A stretch of DNA of 64,000 nt from Pelobates cultripes (taxonomy: Eukaryota; Chordata; Amphibia; Anura; Pelobatidae): positions 233,372,628 to 233,436,627 of the forward strand of contig OW240912.1 in assembly GCA_933207985.1 (NCBI GenBank). The letters are read 5' to 3'. A program made the position numbers and the translations under genes. This document shows positions 9,561 to 22,624 of the stretch, one piece after another; within the stretch, counting starts at the first letter, position 1; the number at the start of each line of letters is the position of its first letter. Below the pieces are notes generated by a model, which was not told where the DNA came from, ran no database searches, and worked only from the letters and a program-made list of their open reading frames with translations.

Positions 9561-12500
9561 CTATGTAACAAAAAATATTTTAAAAATGAGCTTTTAATAA
9601 ATGATGTATCGGTGTGAGATTGTCATAGTTTCTCTTTAAGAGAGGCAAGAAGTGTTTATTGGTTGAAAAACTTTTAAAAAACACACTAACTGATGTGTCC
9701 CTGATCTTAGTAATCATAAACCAGGAATGCATGGACTTGCAATATAGCTCATATATTTGTCAGCACTGGTCAATCTTCAGCATAGTCCTCTATGACAGTG
9801 ATAGAGAACTCTTAAGATTGACTGTAAGAGAAGGGGTTCACATTTTCTGTCACAGTGATACTCCCTCAGCAAGAGTTTCTTAGGCTTGGAGGTGCAATAT
9901 AGGATCCAGGATTTACCTGCTTTAGGAAGTGTCCACATTAGAGATGTCGCGAACCATCCGCGAACTTCTCGCGAACGGTTCGCCGCGGTTCGCCACGAGC
10001 TGTTCGCGGCAAACTCCGGTCAGCTGACACGTCCCGGCCAATCTCCAGCAGACCCTCCCTCCCAGACCATCCTACTTCCTGGACAGCATCCATGTACAGG
10101 AAGTAGGTTGGTCTGGGAGGGAGGGTCTGCTGGAGATTGGCCGGGACATGTCAGCTGACCGGAGTTCGCCACGAACAGCTCGTGGCGAACCGTTCGCGAG
10201 AAGTTCGCGACATCTCTAGTCTGTTCGCGGCGAACTCCGGTCAGCTGACACGTCCCGGCCAATCTCCAGCAGACCTTCCCTCCCAGACCCTCCTACTTCC
10301 TGGACAGCATCCATGTACAGGAAGTAGGTTGGTCTGGGAGGGAGGGTCTGCTGGAGATTGGCCGGGACGTGTCAGCTGACCGGAGTTCGCCACGAACAGC
10401 TCGTGGCGAACCGTTCGCGAGAAGTTCGCGAGAAGTTCGCGGACGGTTCGCGACATCTCTAGTCCACATGTGGGTCAAATCACATCTAAGAGGGGGGGAG
10501 GACTGGGGGTAGATTTTAAAATAGTGTACCACCCATGGAATTCAAAGAATGGTGGTGCAGAGTTGTAGACTATTGCCATATAAGAATGCTTAAGGCAAAT
10601 AAATGAATCAAGCAAGTATCATTAACTGAAAGATTTACTGTCTTAGAAGTTGTCATATGCTAAGATGAACCTGGCATGACAGATTCTTTTTAAATGAAAT
10701 AACAAAATTATTAATATTGTGAATGAGATAGATCAGTGAAATGGCTCAAGTTATTGTATTTCAGAGTCACAGGTTCAATTATCGACAAAATCAGCTCAGT
10801 GCTTCATCCTTCAGAGGTTCATGAAATGAGTTCAAATAATTTAGATACTAGTAACATACAAACCCCAACATGTGTTTTAAAAACTAGCACAAAGCTAAAT
10901 GTATCTTGCTCTGTAAGTCACATGTGGAACCCAACATCAAATAAGATCTGTTCCTCATTGTCTGACACTATTTACTAGTGTTCCTATTCTGACTAAAGGA
11001 GTTAAACAATTAAAGAAGTTGTTAATAAAAATAATTACACATCTGGCAGTTTCTCACTAGACAAGAAATGTTTATAGTTTTACTATAACGTTTAGTTTCC
11101 TGATCTCTTAAATGCTAATATGAGGTTTGGAATTGTAAATGTTTTGAGTGAGACTAAGCAATAAGTGCTCACATTTTTATCCTGTGAGATTTCCAATAGT
11201 CGTTTGCTTGTGCTCTATTAAAGCTTTACAGTGTTGTGGCATGGACTTCATAATACTCTTTAACGTGCAAACTTGAACAGACTCCTCTATTTCCCCTTGG
11301 TTATATTTATATTTGTAAATTTACTATATTTTTTTTTGTTATACACAACAATAAGCAGGGACTACTTTTTCTCATGGGGGGCTCGATTTTTGGCAAATGT
11401 TGGCAATGGGCAGAACTTTGGCTTATTAGAACAAAATAGAGGCACCCAGGTATTAAGATTCGCAGAGAAGGCTTCTTTTTTCCCCCAGGTATTACGGGGT
11501 GGGGGACCTATTAGTAATGCCCAATAGGGCTTTTTAAGTTTTGGAAAAAAAAACAATGTGTTACAAACAGTTATATCGACCCTTTAATGTTGAAGCTGAA
11601 TGGAATGTGAATGTTAATGTATCAGCAAGTGTGTTTAATTCTTAATCACTATCATTTGTTGTTTTAGTTTATTCTGTGATATTTTTAAATAAAAATTTAC
11701 ACAATTTCTGGAGAATGCTATTTTGTTTCTTTTTTTTTCTAGTATTCACTGACATTTTATTTTTTCCACCAATCTTACTCTTTATTTAATTTATTAATCA
11801 TTTTTTTTCCTTATTGCATAAGTGATATAGTTGTGTTTGTTCTTACAGGGCATCTACAAGATTAAAACTAATTAGTAACTGTTAACCCTTTACTTGTCAA
11901 TAGTGATGTCCCGAACGGTTCGCCGAACGGTTCGCCGAACGGTTCGCCACAGACTCATCATTGAGTAAACTTTGACCCTGTACCTCACAGTCAGCAGACA
12001 CATTCCAGCCAATCAGCAGCAGACCCTCCCTCCCATACCCTTCCACCTCCTGGACAGCATCCATTTTACATTCATTGTGAAGCTGCATTCTTAGTGAGCT
12101 GTCCAGGAGGTGGGAGGGTCTGGGAGGAAGGGTCTGCTGCTGATTGGCTGTAATGTGTCTGCTGACTGTGAGGTACAGGGTCAAAGTTTACTCAATGATG
12201 AGTCCGCGGCGAACCGTTCGGCGAACCGTTCGGGACATCACTACTTGTCAATCATCAGAGAGGGGTTCTGGGAGGCCTTCATCGTTGATGCGCCCTTTAT
12301 TGTCTGACTAATATGTTTTTGCTTGTTGAATAAAGATTGGGATGTCAACACCTGATGGCTTCTTGATTAAGTTGGTAAGAGTTCCTGTACATTACTATCA
12401 AGTCCAATAGCAGGGTGCATGCCTATCCTGCATTCTTAATTAGATAATTAAGAAAGATCCCACCTGGGAAATAGGCCTTCCTTGAACCCTGCTTACTATT

Positions 12501-15500
12501 AACATCCCGCCCTTTGCACAAGAGTGAGTGATAGTATAGATTATTGGACAAATCTCCATCACTATTTACCATTTAATCAACACATATTTTAATTGCAGGT
12601 TTTGAGTCCTCAGTGACTACCTTTTTTAAAGGGAGGGTTGTTCAATTTATGCTGCCTTGATAAACTCTGTCCTTGACATTCCAGGAATTCAAGCTACATA
12701 TTCAATACATTATGCAAATTTAAACCATAGCAAAGGTCTAAAGTTAGAGCAATCAGCTTAAGAATTGTACTTGACACGTATCTATTCCCTCTAGGTTAGA
12801 TTTCCCAGCTCTTTATATATTTCTATATATTTTTTCTGGGTCCAGAAAATTTCTTGAAAATTAAAAGTCCATCAGTTCAAATCAAATTTTAAATAATCTA
12901 CATTTGTATTTGAACTATTCCAAGGCACAGGTTTGAAGTGAAAGGTGCTAAATAGCGTCAAAGGGGAACATCAACACAAAAATAATATTGCTGTATTGAA
13001 ACTGAAGTAAAAGGGACAACATTTTCAAGGTCAACGTTATTTCATTCATATTATTCTCTGAACAATTGATCTGTGTCATTAGTTGACACTCCTTCTGTGT
13101 TTGATTTGTATAGCCTTTTATGTGCTAGGTGAACATCGAAACATGGTATATGTCCATTCTGTTTGAAAGAAGTTTTGTAGAAGAGAAACCTTAGCCAATA
13201 TAATGAAATATTTATTCCTTCTAGCACCTTAAATATCATATTTCTATACTGCAGCGCAGTTTATCATTTATGATATGTTATTGGAGGAATAATTTTAACA
13301 TTTAAAATCTAGTAAATAAGCATGTAAAAGTGGTCCTAACATATCCCTAATAAGATATTGGTACTTTTTCCACATGCCATCACAATTTTAAAGTAACTAT
13401 TGTGACCCAATAAGAATACGTTAGAAGAAAGGAAATAGTGGTTCCAAGAGCAGTCCACAAGAACCCTTAACTATTCAGTTCTTCATTGAAAACATAAGGG
13501 CCCATAAAAGTGCTTGAAAACAAACTAATAAAAGCATGACACACATAGTTGTTGAATTATCTAATAGACATAACCTCCTGTAGTGAGGGGAAAAAAGGGG
13601 AGCACAGCACTACTTCCTTTTTTAACATTATAAGTACCTATGCCACTGTAGAGAAAATTGAACAAGTAGGGATTAGCATAACATAAGTAGCATAGATGGC
13701 TGCTAAGTAGAAACATTCAGGTCTTGGCTGTGGACCTTCCTTATCTGAAGACTTCCAGAGAACCCACAGGTAACTGAGAAATCCTTGTGGGTGTTCAGTA
13801 AATAGGAAATATATCCAGGGTGTCTAACAAGTGTGATGACATGGCACTTATTGTGCACATAAAATAAATCCTATTAAGGACATGGAAGAGGGATGGAGTG
13901 TCTAATATACATTCCTTTGCAATGCAGTGTCTAGCCACTAAGCAGACCTGATTAACAAGCAGCAGACATACTCAGGAGATTACTTTTTATGAGTATATTT
14001 TAAAGATGATAAAATATGTTTCTAACACAAAAGTAGAATAATCAATAAGCTAAACAGAGAATAAAAATACATTTTCTAAGATTAAATGTATACTTTAAAA
14101 TATAACTTTTATTATGTTTCTAAAATACTACATTGGTAGAGGACAGGCTTGACCACCATGCTTACTGGTCACATTACAGAGCAGCTCCTGAGTTTTTCTG
14201 CCCTTCCACTAAAAAAGTGCTGCTAAAATACTTATGTTGCATCGGTGAGCTAAGGTCAGTCATGTAATAGTGTGCTGGTTCTGTATCCGATCCTGTAACA
14301 TGGGATTTGGACCCTTTGTGAAAGGACCATAGCTCTTGAGTTTGCATCCTTCGCAGACAGTGAGTGTGGTGGACAATCACCGCCCTACTATCTTATCTGA
14401 ATGCAACACATACATTTGTTGTTATAGACTATTACTGGTCCTGTTTCTAATCCCCCCCCCCCATTTGGACCGCTGGTGGTCATCCTGGTCCACTATGGAG
14501 CCTTAACCTAGATGACATCTCTGTAACTCCTGCATGCACCTATGAAGTCTGCTGAGTCCATGCCAATTTCAGCTTCACACCAAGACATATTACACCTGGG
14601 GGCAACGGCAGCCTTCCTTAGAGCCTCTGACACCCTTTGTGACCGATTTTGGGCTAACCTAAGCCAGCTATTGAGATGTTATTCTCTCCCCAGCCACTAA
14701 CCGAACATGTCAATCACAAGGCTTGATCACGTTCTCCTACAATTGCAATAACTCCTTATCACTTACCTAACCACAAGCCATGGCTTCGATAAGTGATGAG
14801 TAGTGATTGCAAGACCACATGCTAAACCAGATCAATGTTCCTGTCAAGCTGCCCGGAGTTACTGCCGATACATGCCTCAATATATAGCTCCTTCGAATTG
14901 GCAATCACGGAGCACATGTTTTTTGGAGATGATTAAAGATGGTTTGTGGTTTACTGTGGCATTTTGGTGGACCTTAGTCTCCTTAGGTGCGCTGGTCACT
15001 TGATCCATGAGCAAGGAATCGTTTGAGGGCCAATGAGATGATGGACTGCATCTATCTATATGGGAAGTTTTTCATACGGGACAGGTGTAGGGGAGATGTT
15101 GTCTGCAGTTGATTGATTAATTTAGTTGTGCAATTTTCTTTTCCTTTATAAATGTATTATATCACTACAGACTCTACAAGTGCTCCAGAGGTCTTAAAAA
15201 TCTCTGTGTCAACTAGTATATATTGTATTGTTATTCCTATGTTCAACGCAATACTTGCACTTTTAGGGAATTCTTTTTTCTTCTCTGTTTAGTTCAATTT
15301 TATTAGGGGTTACCATCATATTTATTCCTTTTAATTATTTCAATTAGCTCACTTCTGTTCTTAGAATACTCATTATGAACATTACATTTCTCTACTTTTA
15401 TACCTTTGTTCCACCTCCACTTTTTTTAAGCAATGCTGCCTAAATTTTACATTTCCTTTCAGCTGCTATCAAGTTAAAACAAAGTAGAATATATGTCATA

Positions 15501-18157
15501 ATACAAGTTGCAGTTTCTAAACGTGTGTTACATATACCTCATGGGTACATCTTATTGGACAAAGAGTGTACTACAGTCTCCATATGTTATTTCAGTTTAC
15601 TGCTGATAGAGGCACAGGGTATATGTGGTTAGTTGAAGGCAGTCATAAAGAGACAGATCATACCTCAATTGTTTCATGTGAGTCAGCATTTCTTTCAATC
15701 ACAATGTCGAAGAGTCGTTGAAAAAACTCTATGGAAAAATAATATTCCACAGCAAGAGCCCGAAGAGCCTTCAATACTGAATACAGCATAGCACCTTGGT
15801 GAGCAAGGGGATACAGTTTGTCTCGTAATTTCAACAAATTGGTATAAGTTGCTTTAGCTTTTTCAAGTTCTTCAAAAACCTGGGGGAAAGAATTTTAACA
15901 CTGAACAAAACTGGCACTCTTAGCCTGTGCAGTGTATTAGCACTCTGATTCTTGTAAAAAAAAATAAAACAATTGCATATATACCATCAAAAGTCCATTT
16001 AATTTTACTTAATTTGTATATCATCCCTACATTTTAGAAATGGTCAGTTTTGCCCATCTATACATCAGGCAAACATGTGGAAACTAAAAATAAAAACTTT
16101 AACAGAGCTCCTTTAAGCATTTTGTATAAACAGTTACAAATATGGTGCATGCAATTATTTAAAGGGGAACTGTCCCTTTCCATGATTTTTTAATATTCTG
16201 TTGACTTATGTAACAAATATGTCAAGTTCCCTGTCGATCATTGATGTTTCTATTTCTCCCCTTCATTAGCAATGTTTTCTCGGGCTTTGCCTCAGTTTAT
16301 GAACTGGATTATGATTTAATTTGCCAATTCTTACAAGGAAAACAGAGCATCTAATTTAAAAAGGTCAACACAGGTTGTAGGTGATTTTCAGTGTTTTATT
16401 ATAATGTGAGACATGTCAGTTTCCCTTTAAAATATACATTTTACTTACTGTCTTTCTCTCATTAAATATTTCAGTTATGTAGATGGTGTCATACGTGTCA
16501 TTCAAAGCAGAGGAAATAAAACATTCTCTGGTTCTAATCTCTAGTTCATTTAAGCTCTCCTGGTGCATCAGAATAGTGTTTGATGTTTTCTGTAATGAAA
16601 TACAAGACACAAATCAGTATTTAATTGCATTCTGTAAACACAATCAAGGTCTGGGTTATTTGCACTGCCTATGTATGGGAACTGTACAAATAACACAAAG
16701 CATATTTTAACATGGCACAAGTAGTCTCTTTCAACTTGTTGGTACTGCTATTGCTATCACAGTGAAAGTGTAATAGATAGAGCAATTTTCATGGAATCCA
16801 TGATAAACAGCACCACTAGCAAACATTTTGGCATTGACCTTGAGATACAATTCAAAAGTAGAAAAAAAGCTCAATATTACAAAGCTCATAAAGTGTAGCT
16901 ATTATTTTAAGAATTGTGATTAAGCAAAAGGGATGTACATTGATCAGTAATGTTTTTTTAAGAGTAAAAAAATAACAGTGTTAATTCTATTTTTATTAAC
17001 AGCACTGGATGCCAGCCACTATAGCAAAATTAAAGTGCAAAACATCATGGTACTGGGGAAAATATCAATCAAAATAAATATCAATAGTTCATCCTAGCAT
17101 TCTGATTAATTGAATACACGTATTCATTCATTCATTTCAAAATATGATTTAGCATATACATATTACAGCGTAGATATTTGACATATTGTATTAAACACTT
17201 TCTACAAATAATAAAACCATTGGGGGATACAGTAATATAATAGAAGAATGAGAAATTTAAGGAATTAGAGCACACTGTTTCCATTCTATACAGCATGCAG
17301 GTGACTTAAATAAAACTGGTGTGGGTGACGTCTAAAGACAGTTGTCAACTTCTTTATAAGTCACTTTCATACTGAATAGAATGGAGATACATTTATTTTG
17401 TGATTCCCCTCACCCTCTGACCAATGAGCCACTTATATACTGGAAGGGATACAGGAGAGGTAATGAAAACAAATACCTCCACCTGGATTGCAAGGAGGGA
17501 ATGTTTAAAACTTGTTACCACTGTTTCTTGGTTTCTGATCTTTGCCTGGAAAAAGATGTAAGCACATTTCTTTTATGCTATCACTGACATTAATGAACCC
17601 CAAGACTAGGCTATAGCTAACAAGACTGGTGTCTGACTCATTTCATCTTTTTTTGCAATAATCAGCAAATTGAACTGTACTTACACAAAATTATGGCTCA
17701 CGCAGACAAGTATCTGAATCCGGTTGTGCTAATGGTAAAGAGTTACTTTCTCTAGTACTATTACACAATATATAAAAAAAAGACATGACAGCCAGATATA
17801 TATTAAGACATCTTATTAGGGTTTTTCTGTTCTTTCACACGATATAGTATGTACTCTTGGGAGCGACTTGAAACTCACCATTAATTGACTGTGGAGATCA
17901 GGCAGGAGTTTCTCAAAAGCCCTTCTAAGCAGCAATTCTAACAAACTTCCATCAGAATAACTGTAATTAATCATAGTTGTTCCTGAACATATTTCTATAT
18001 TAAACAAAGGATCCAATTCGGAGCTTGCCATGAAGAGTTTGAACTGATTTGTGCACAGAAGCCTATGTCCATTGAAGGAAATGATTGATGATGATCCTAT
18101 AATATAAAAATAAATGTTTCAAATACATTTGTTTAAAGAAAAAAAAGGCACACAAGC

Positions 18158-18194
<37 letters not shown>

Positions 18195-21100
18195 TTGTCA
18201 GAGAGTTATGATGGGTTTTTAATAACTGGTATAGGATCCAAAGAAATCCTTTAATAAAAATCCTTTAATAACAAATATGTGCCCCATTCAGTTTTCTATA
18301 GGCAAACTAATACATTATTACTGGTGAGGCTATTATTGCAATGGAATGGAGACCCACTTAAATTACCTGACCTCACTCCTCACTTTTTTAATATATATAT
18401 AAAAATAAATATTTCTAAATTATATACCACTGATAGTATTGCTTCATAAAATTGAACTGTTTCAAAAGCTATGCGGAGAAGATATTCCATATCTACCAAC
18501 ATTTCAATTGGTCAAAGAGGGACATTTTAATTTTAGGGGTGTGAGCAAGGGTATGACCAGGGGTGGGGCTGTTTTGAGAAAGGTTTAGGTGACTGACTAA
18601 TAGTTTATGTAACTAAATTATAATTTATAACAAAACAATGTATATTATTGACACTGATTTCTAAACATAAAAAAACATTGCTAGTATTATTGCTGTGGAG
18701 CTCTGTTATACACTTAAACTCGGCAACAATATGGAGCTCCTTGAAAAGAGAGACATAAGGATAGGAAGCTGTTAGGGCGAAATACCAAGTAAAAATTACC
18801 TGGTATTAGTAACTAATCTGTCCCTACTTGCTATATCACGAGTAGGGGGCATGTCTACTAAACAGTGAGCAGCCTGTGGCTGCTAGCTGTTGTAAAAAAA
18901 AATAAATAAGCCCCCCCTTCAATTAGGGCTCCCAGCTGCCGCTCAGTGGTGGGGGCCGTGGGTGGAGAACAATAGGTCCGTCCCCCCATTTTCATTCAGG
19001 GCCCCCACTCGCCATGAGTGAAGGGTGGGGCCTTGTTTAGTTGCATAGCCTCCATTCGCAGGGCACAGGGTGCTTGGAGGGGTCTCTATGTCTTTTTTTT
19101 AAATTTCCCTTATGCTATTATGGGGGTCCTATTGACCCCCATAGAGTGAGGGAGGACATGGGGTGCTTAGGAAGTGGCGTGGAGAACTGCTCCCTGCCTA
19201 TTCTATTTTTACATATTACAAGGAGGGAGCTGCGCGCCAGTAGCTCCCTCCTTGTAATAAACCAAACAAACAAACAAAGAGGTCTTGGTTCATTCATTTG
19301 AAATTTCTATTCATTCATTCGTCTTTTTGACGAATTAATGAATAGATGAAATTCCCGTTCGAATGCCCAAGTGTTTAACTGGGCATGCGCAGGAATCTCA
19401 CAGCGCTATTTAGTGTGGGCAGATGACGTGTCCCACAGGGACTTCATCTACCCACACAAAGATGGCGGTGCCCTGGACCTAAGCCAGGGCAGAAAATAAA
19501 GATAAAAAAATAGGTAATATGGGGGGCTTAGGGGCATTTGGGTTAACAAGGGGGACAATTAGATGTAGTGGAGTTGGGAGGGGAGGGTTAAAAAAAATGG
19601 ATTCGGCCATGACAATGCCGCTTTAACTATTTTGTGAAATAATCTCTTAAATGTAAAAGGAATTTGTACAAACTGAAAACATACCTTGCTGGTTGTATTT
19701 TTCAGTAGTAGCACCACAGTGATCAATCAGAGGCATCAGTAAATCATCCCATTTGCTACTGTAGTTGTTTAGAAACAATGGACAGCCAGACAAAATTCCT
19801 TTTTCAATTGGTGCCAAGACACTGCTGTCCTGCCTTTTAGAAAAATTAACAGAGGGGAAATCAGTCTACATTATATGTCTATATCACAAACAAATAAGTC
19901 ATATAATGTTCCATCTTCCAGATCTTCAGATACAGTGAGGTAAAAACTTTTTTCATCCCCTGCTGATTTCTACCTTTTGACAAAGAAATGATCAGTCTAA
20001 TTTTTTAATGGTAGGTGTATTTTAACAGTGAGAGAGAAAATAAAAAAATAAAATCCAGAAAAAACGAATGTCAAAAAAGTTGTAAATTGATTTGCATGTC
20101 AACGAGTGAAATAACTATTTGACCCCTTCGAATTAGTACTTGGTGACAAAATCTTTGTTGGCAAACACAGAGGTCAGACATTTCTTGTAGTTGGTCACCA
20201 GGTTTGCACACATCTCAGGAGGAAGTTTGCCCCACTCCTCTTTGCAGATCAGCTCCAAGTTATTAAGGTTTCGAGGCTGACATTTAGCAACTCAAACTTT
20301 CAGCTCCCTCCACAGATTTTCTATGGGATTAAGGTCTGGAGACTGGCTAGGTCACTCCAGGACCTTAGTGTGCTTCTTCTTGAGCCACTCCTTTGTTGCC
20401 TTGCCTGTGTGTTTTGGGTCATTGTCATGCTGGAATACCCATCCACGACCCATTTTCAATGCCCTGGCTGAGGGAAGGAGGTTCTCACCCAAGATTTGAT
20501 GGTACATGGCCCCGTCCATTGTCCCTTTGATGCAGTGCAGTTGTCCTGTTCCCTTAGCAGAAAAACACCCCCAAGGCATAATGTTTCCACCTCCATGTTT
20601 GATGTTGGAGTTGGTGTTCTTGGGGCAGCATTCTACCTCCTCCAAACACGGCGAGTTGAGTTGATGACAAAGAGCTCGATTTTGGGTCATCTGACCACAA
20701 CACTTTCACCCAGTTCTCCTCTGAATCATTCAGATGTTCATTGGCAAACTTCATATGGGCCTGTACATGTGCTTTCTTGAGCAGGGGGACCTTGCCAGCG
20801 CTGCAGGATTTCAGTCCTTCATGGTGTAGTGTGTTACCAATTGCTTTCTTGGTGACTATGGTCCCAGCTGCCTTGAGATGATTAACAAGATCTTACCGTG
20901 TAATTCTGGGCTGATTTCTCACCATTCTCATGATCATTGAAATTTCACAAGGTGAAATCTTGCATGGAGCACCAGACTGAAGAAGACTGACAGTTATTTT
21001 GTGTTTCTTCCATTTGCGAATAATTGCACCAAATGTTGTTACCTTCTCGCTAAGCTGCTTGCCGATGGTCTTGTAGCCCATTCCAGACTTGTGTAGGTCT

Positions 21101-22570
21101 ACAATATTGTCCCTGACATCCTTGGACAGCTCTTTGGTCTTGGCCATGGTGGAGAGTTTGTAATCTGATTGATTGATTGCTTCTGGGATAGGTGTCTTTT
21201 ATACAGGTAACGAGCTGAGATTAGGAGCACTCCCTTGAGAGTGCTCCTAATTTCAGCTCATTACCTGTATAAAAGACACATGGGAGCCAAAAATCTTGCT
21301 GATTGATAGGGGATCAAATACTTATTTCACTCATTGACATGGAAATCAATTTATAACTTTGAAATGGGGTTTTTTCGGGATTTTTTTTTGTTATTCGGTC
21401 TCTCACTGTTAAAATTCACCTACCATTAAAATTATAGACTGATCATTTCTTTGTCAGTGGGCAAATGTTCAAAATCAACAGGGGATCAAAAAAATGCTTT
21501 GGTACTGTAACCCGTTCATGACCAATGACTGAAAAGTGAGGCATAAAAGTGAGAAAAGGGAAGTGTAGAAAAGAAAACAAAAAGATGAGCTAAAGTTATT
21601 CAAACAAGATGTATGTGGAGTAAATACACCTTTAGAATTAGAAAAATCCCATTGCGGTGCTTCCTCTTCCCATCCACATCTCTTCTCCCATATTGATACC
21701 CTTTTATTCCCTCTCCCTTCTTTATCTGTTTCCTTTTTATTGTTGTCTTGTGAAAAATCTTGAGGGTGGTGGGAAGTACATGTTAGACCAAACATCCATA
21801 TAGTATTATCTTCTTGTCATTTGTGATGTTGTACGTTACGACTTATTGTGATGTGTTATGTTTACATGAACTCGTGATTTCTGTATCTAATGTATATTGC
21901 ATATCTTGACCGTCTTCCTAACCATCTCTCTTAAATAAAAATATATAGAAAAATCCCAGTCACTTGTTTTCGTTTATATATACAAAATCTCTATTAGCAA
22001 AATATTAGAACTTTTTAAAGAAATGTTCTATAGGTTATTGTTTTAACTGACCTTGCCTGAAGATTTATGGAAGAAAACGATTTTGCAAAAGATGTCTCCA
22101 AAATCTCTAGAACCCATTGCTCTCCTTCAAAACATGGGTCTATCAGCAACACCGGACGTTGCCAAGAAAATGAAAGTATAGCTGCATTCTCCATCTGCTG
22201 AGGAGTCCAGTCTGCAGAAAGATAAAATCATATTTACATCGAACCACAGCTGAATTACTGTTCTGTTACTCATATTCTGAGCCCACATCAAGGTCGCCAC
22301 CTGTGCAATAGCAAGGTCAGCCAAGCATTATAATGATACAAAAACCACAGGATATTTCTAATTTCATCAGATCCTTAAGAAGCATAGCAAATTAACTTGA
22401 TCACTAAAGAAATAAAATATTACATTTTCATGGCACCTGAATCTGATCCAGGAAAAAACTAACTAGGCAACTAAAACATACAACTTTACAACATACATAA
22501 ATAAATAATAATAACAAATAAATTATAAAAATTTTCATTGTATATAATATTATTTACTTATGTAAAGATG

Positions 22571-22624
<54 letters not shown>

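Noticed and set aside
10020..10532. Several 70-90 codon ORFs on both strands with similar peptides
   Set aside because: They are translations of the two palindrome copies in the hAT-type MITE and mirror one another; no coding signal.
11897..12307. 95-codon minus ORF and 65-codon plus ORF with matching peptide ends
   Set aside because: Both come from the arms of the palindromic MITE.
20496..20780. 94-codon plus-strand ORF
   Set aside because: Shadow of the Tc1-like transposase that runs on the minus strand.
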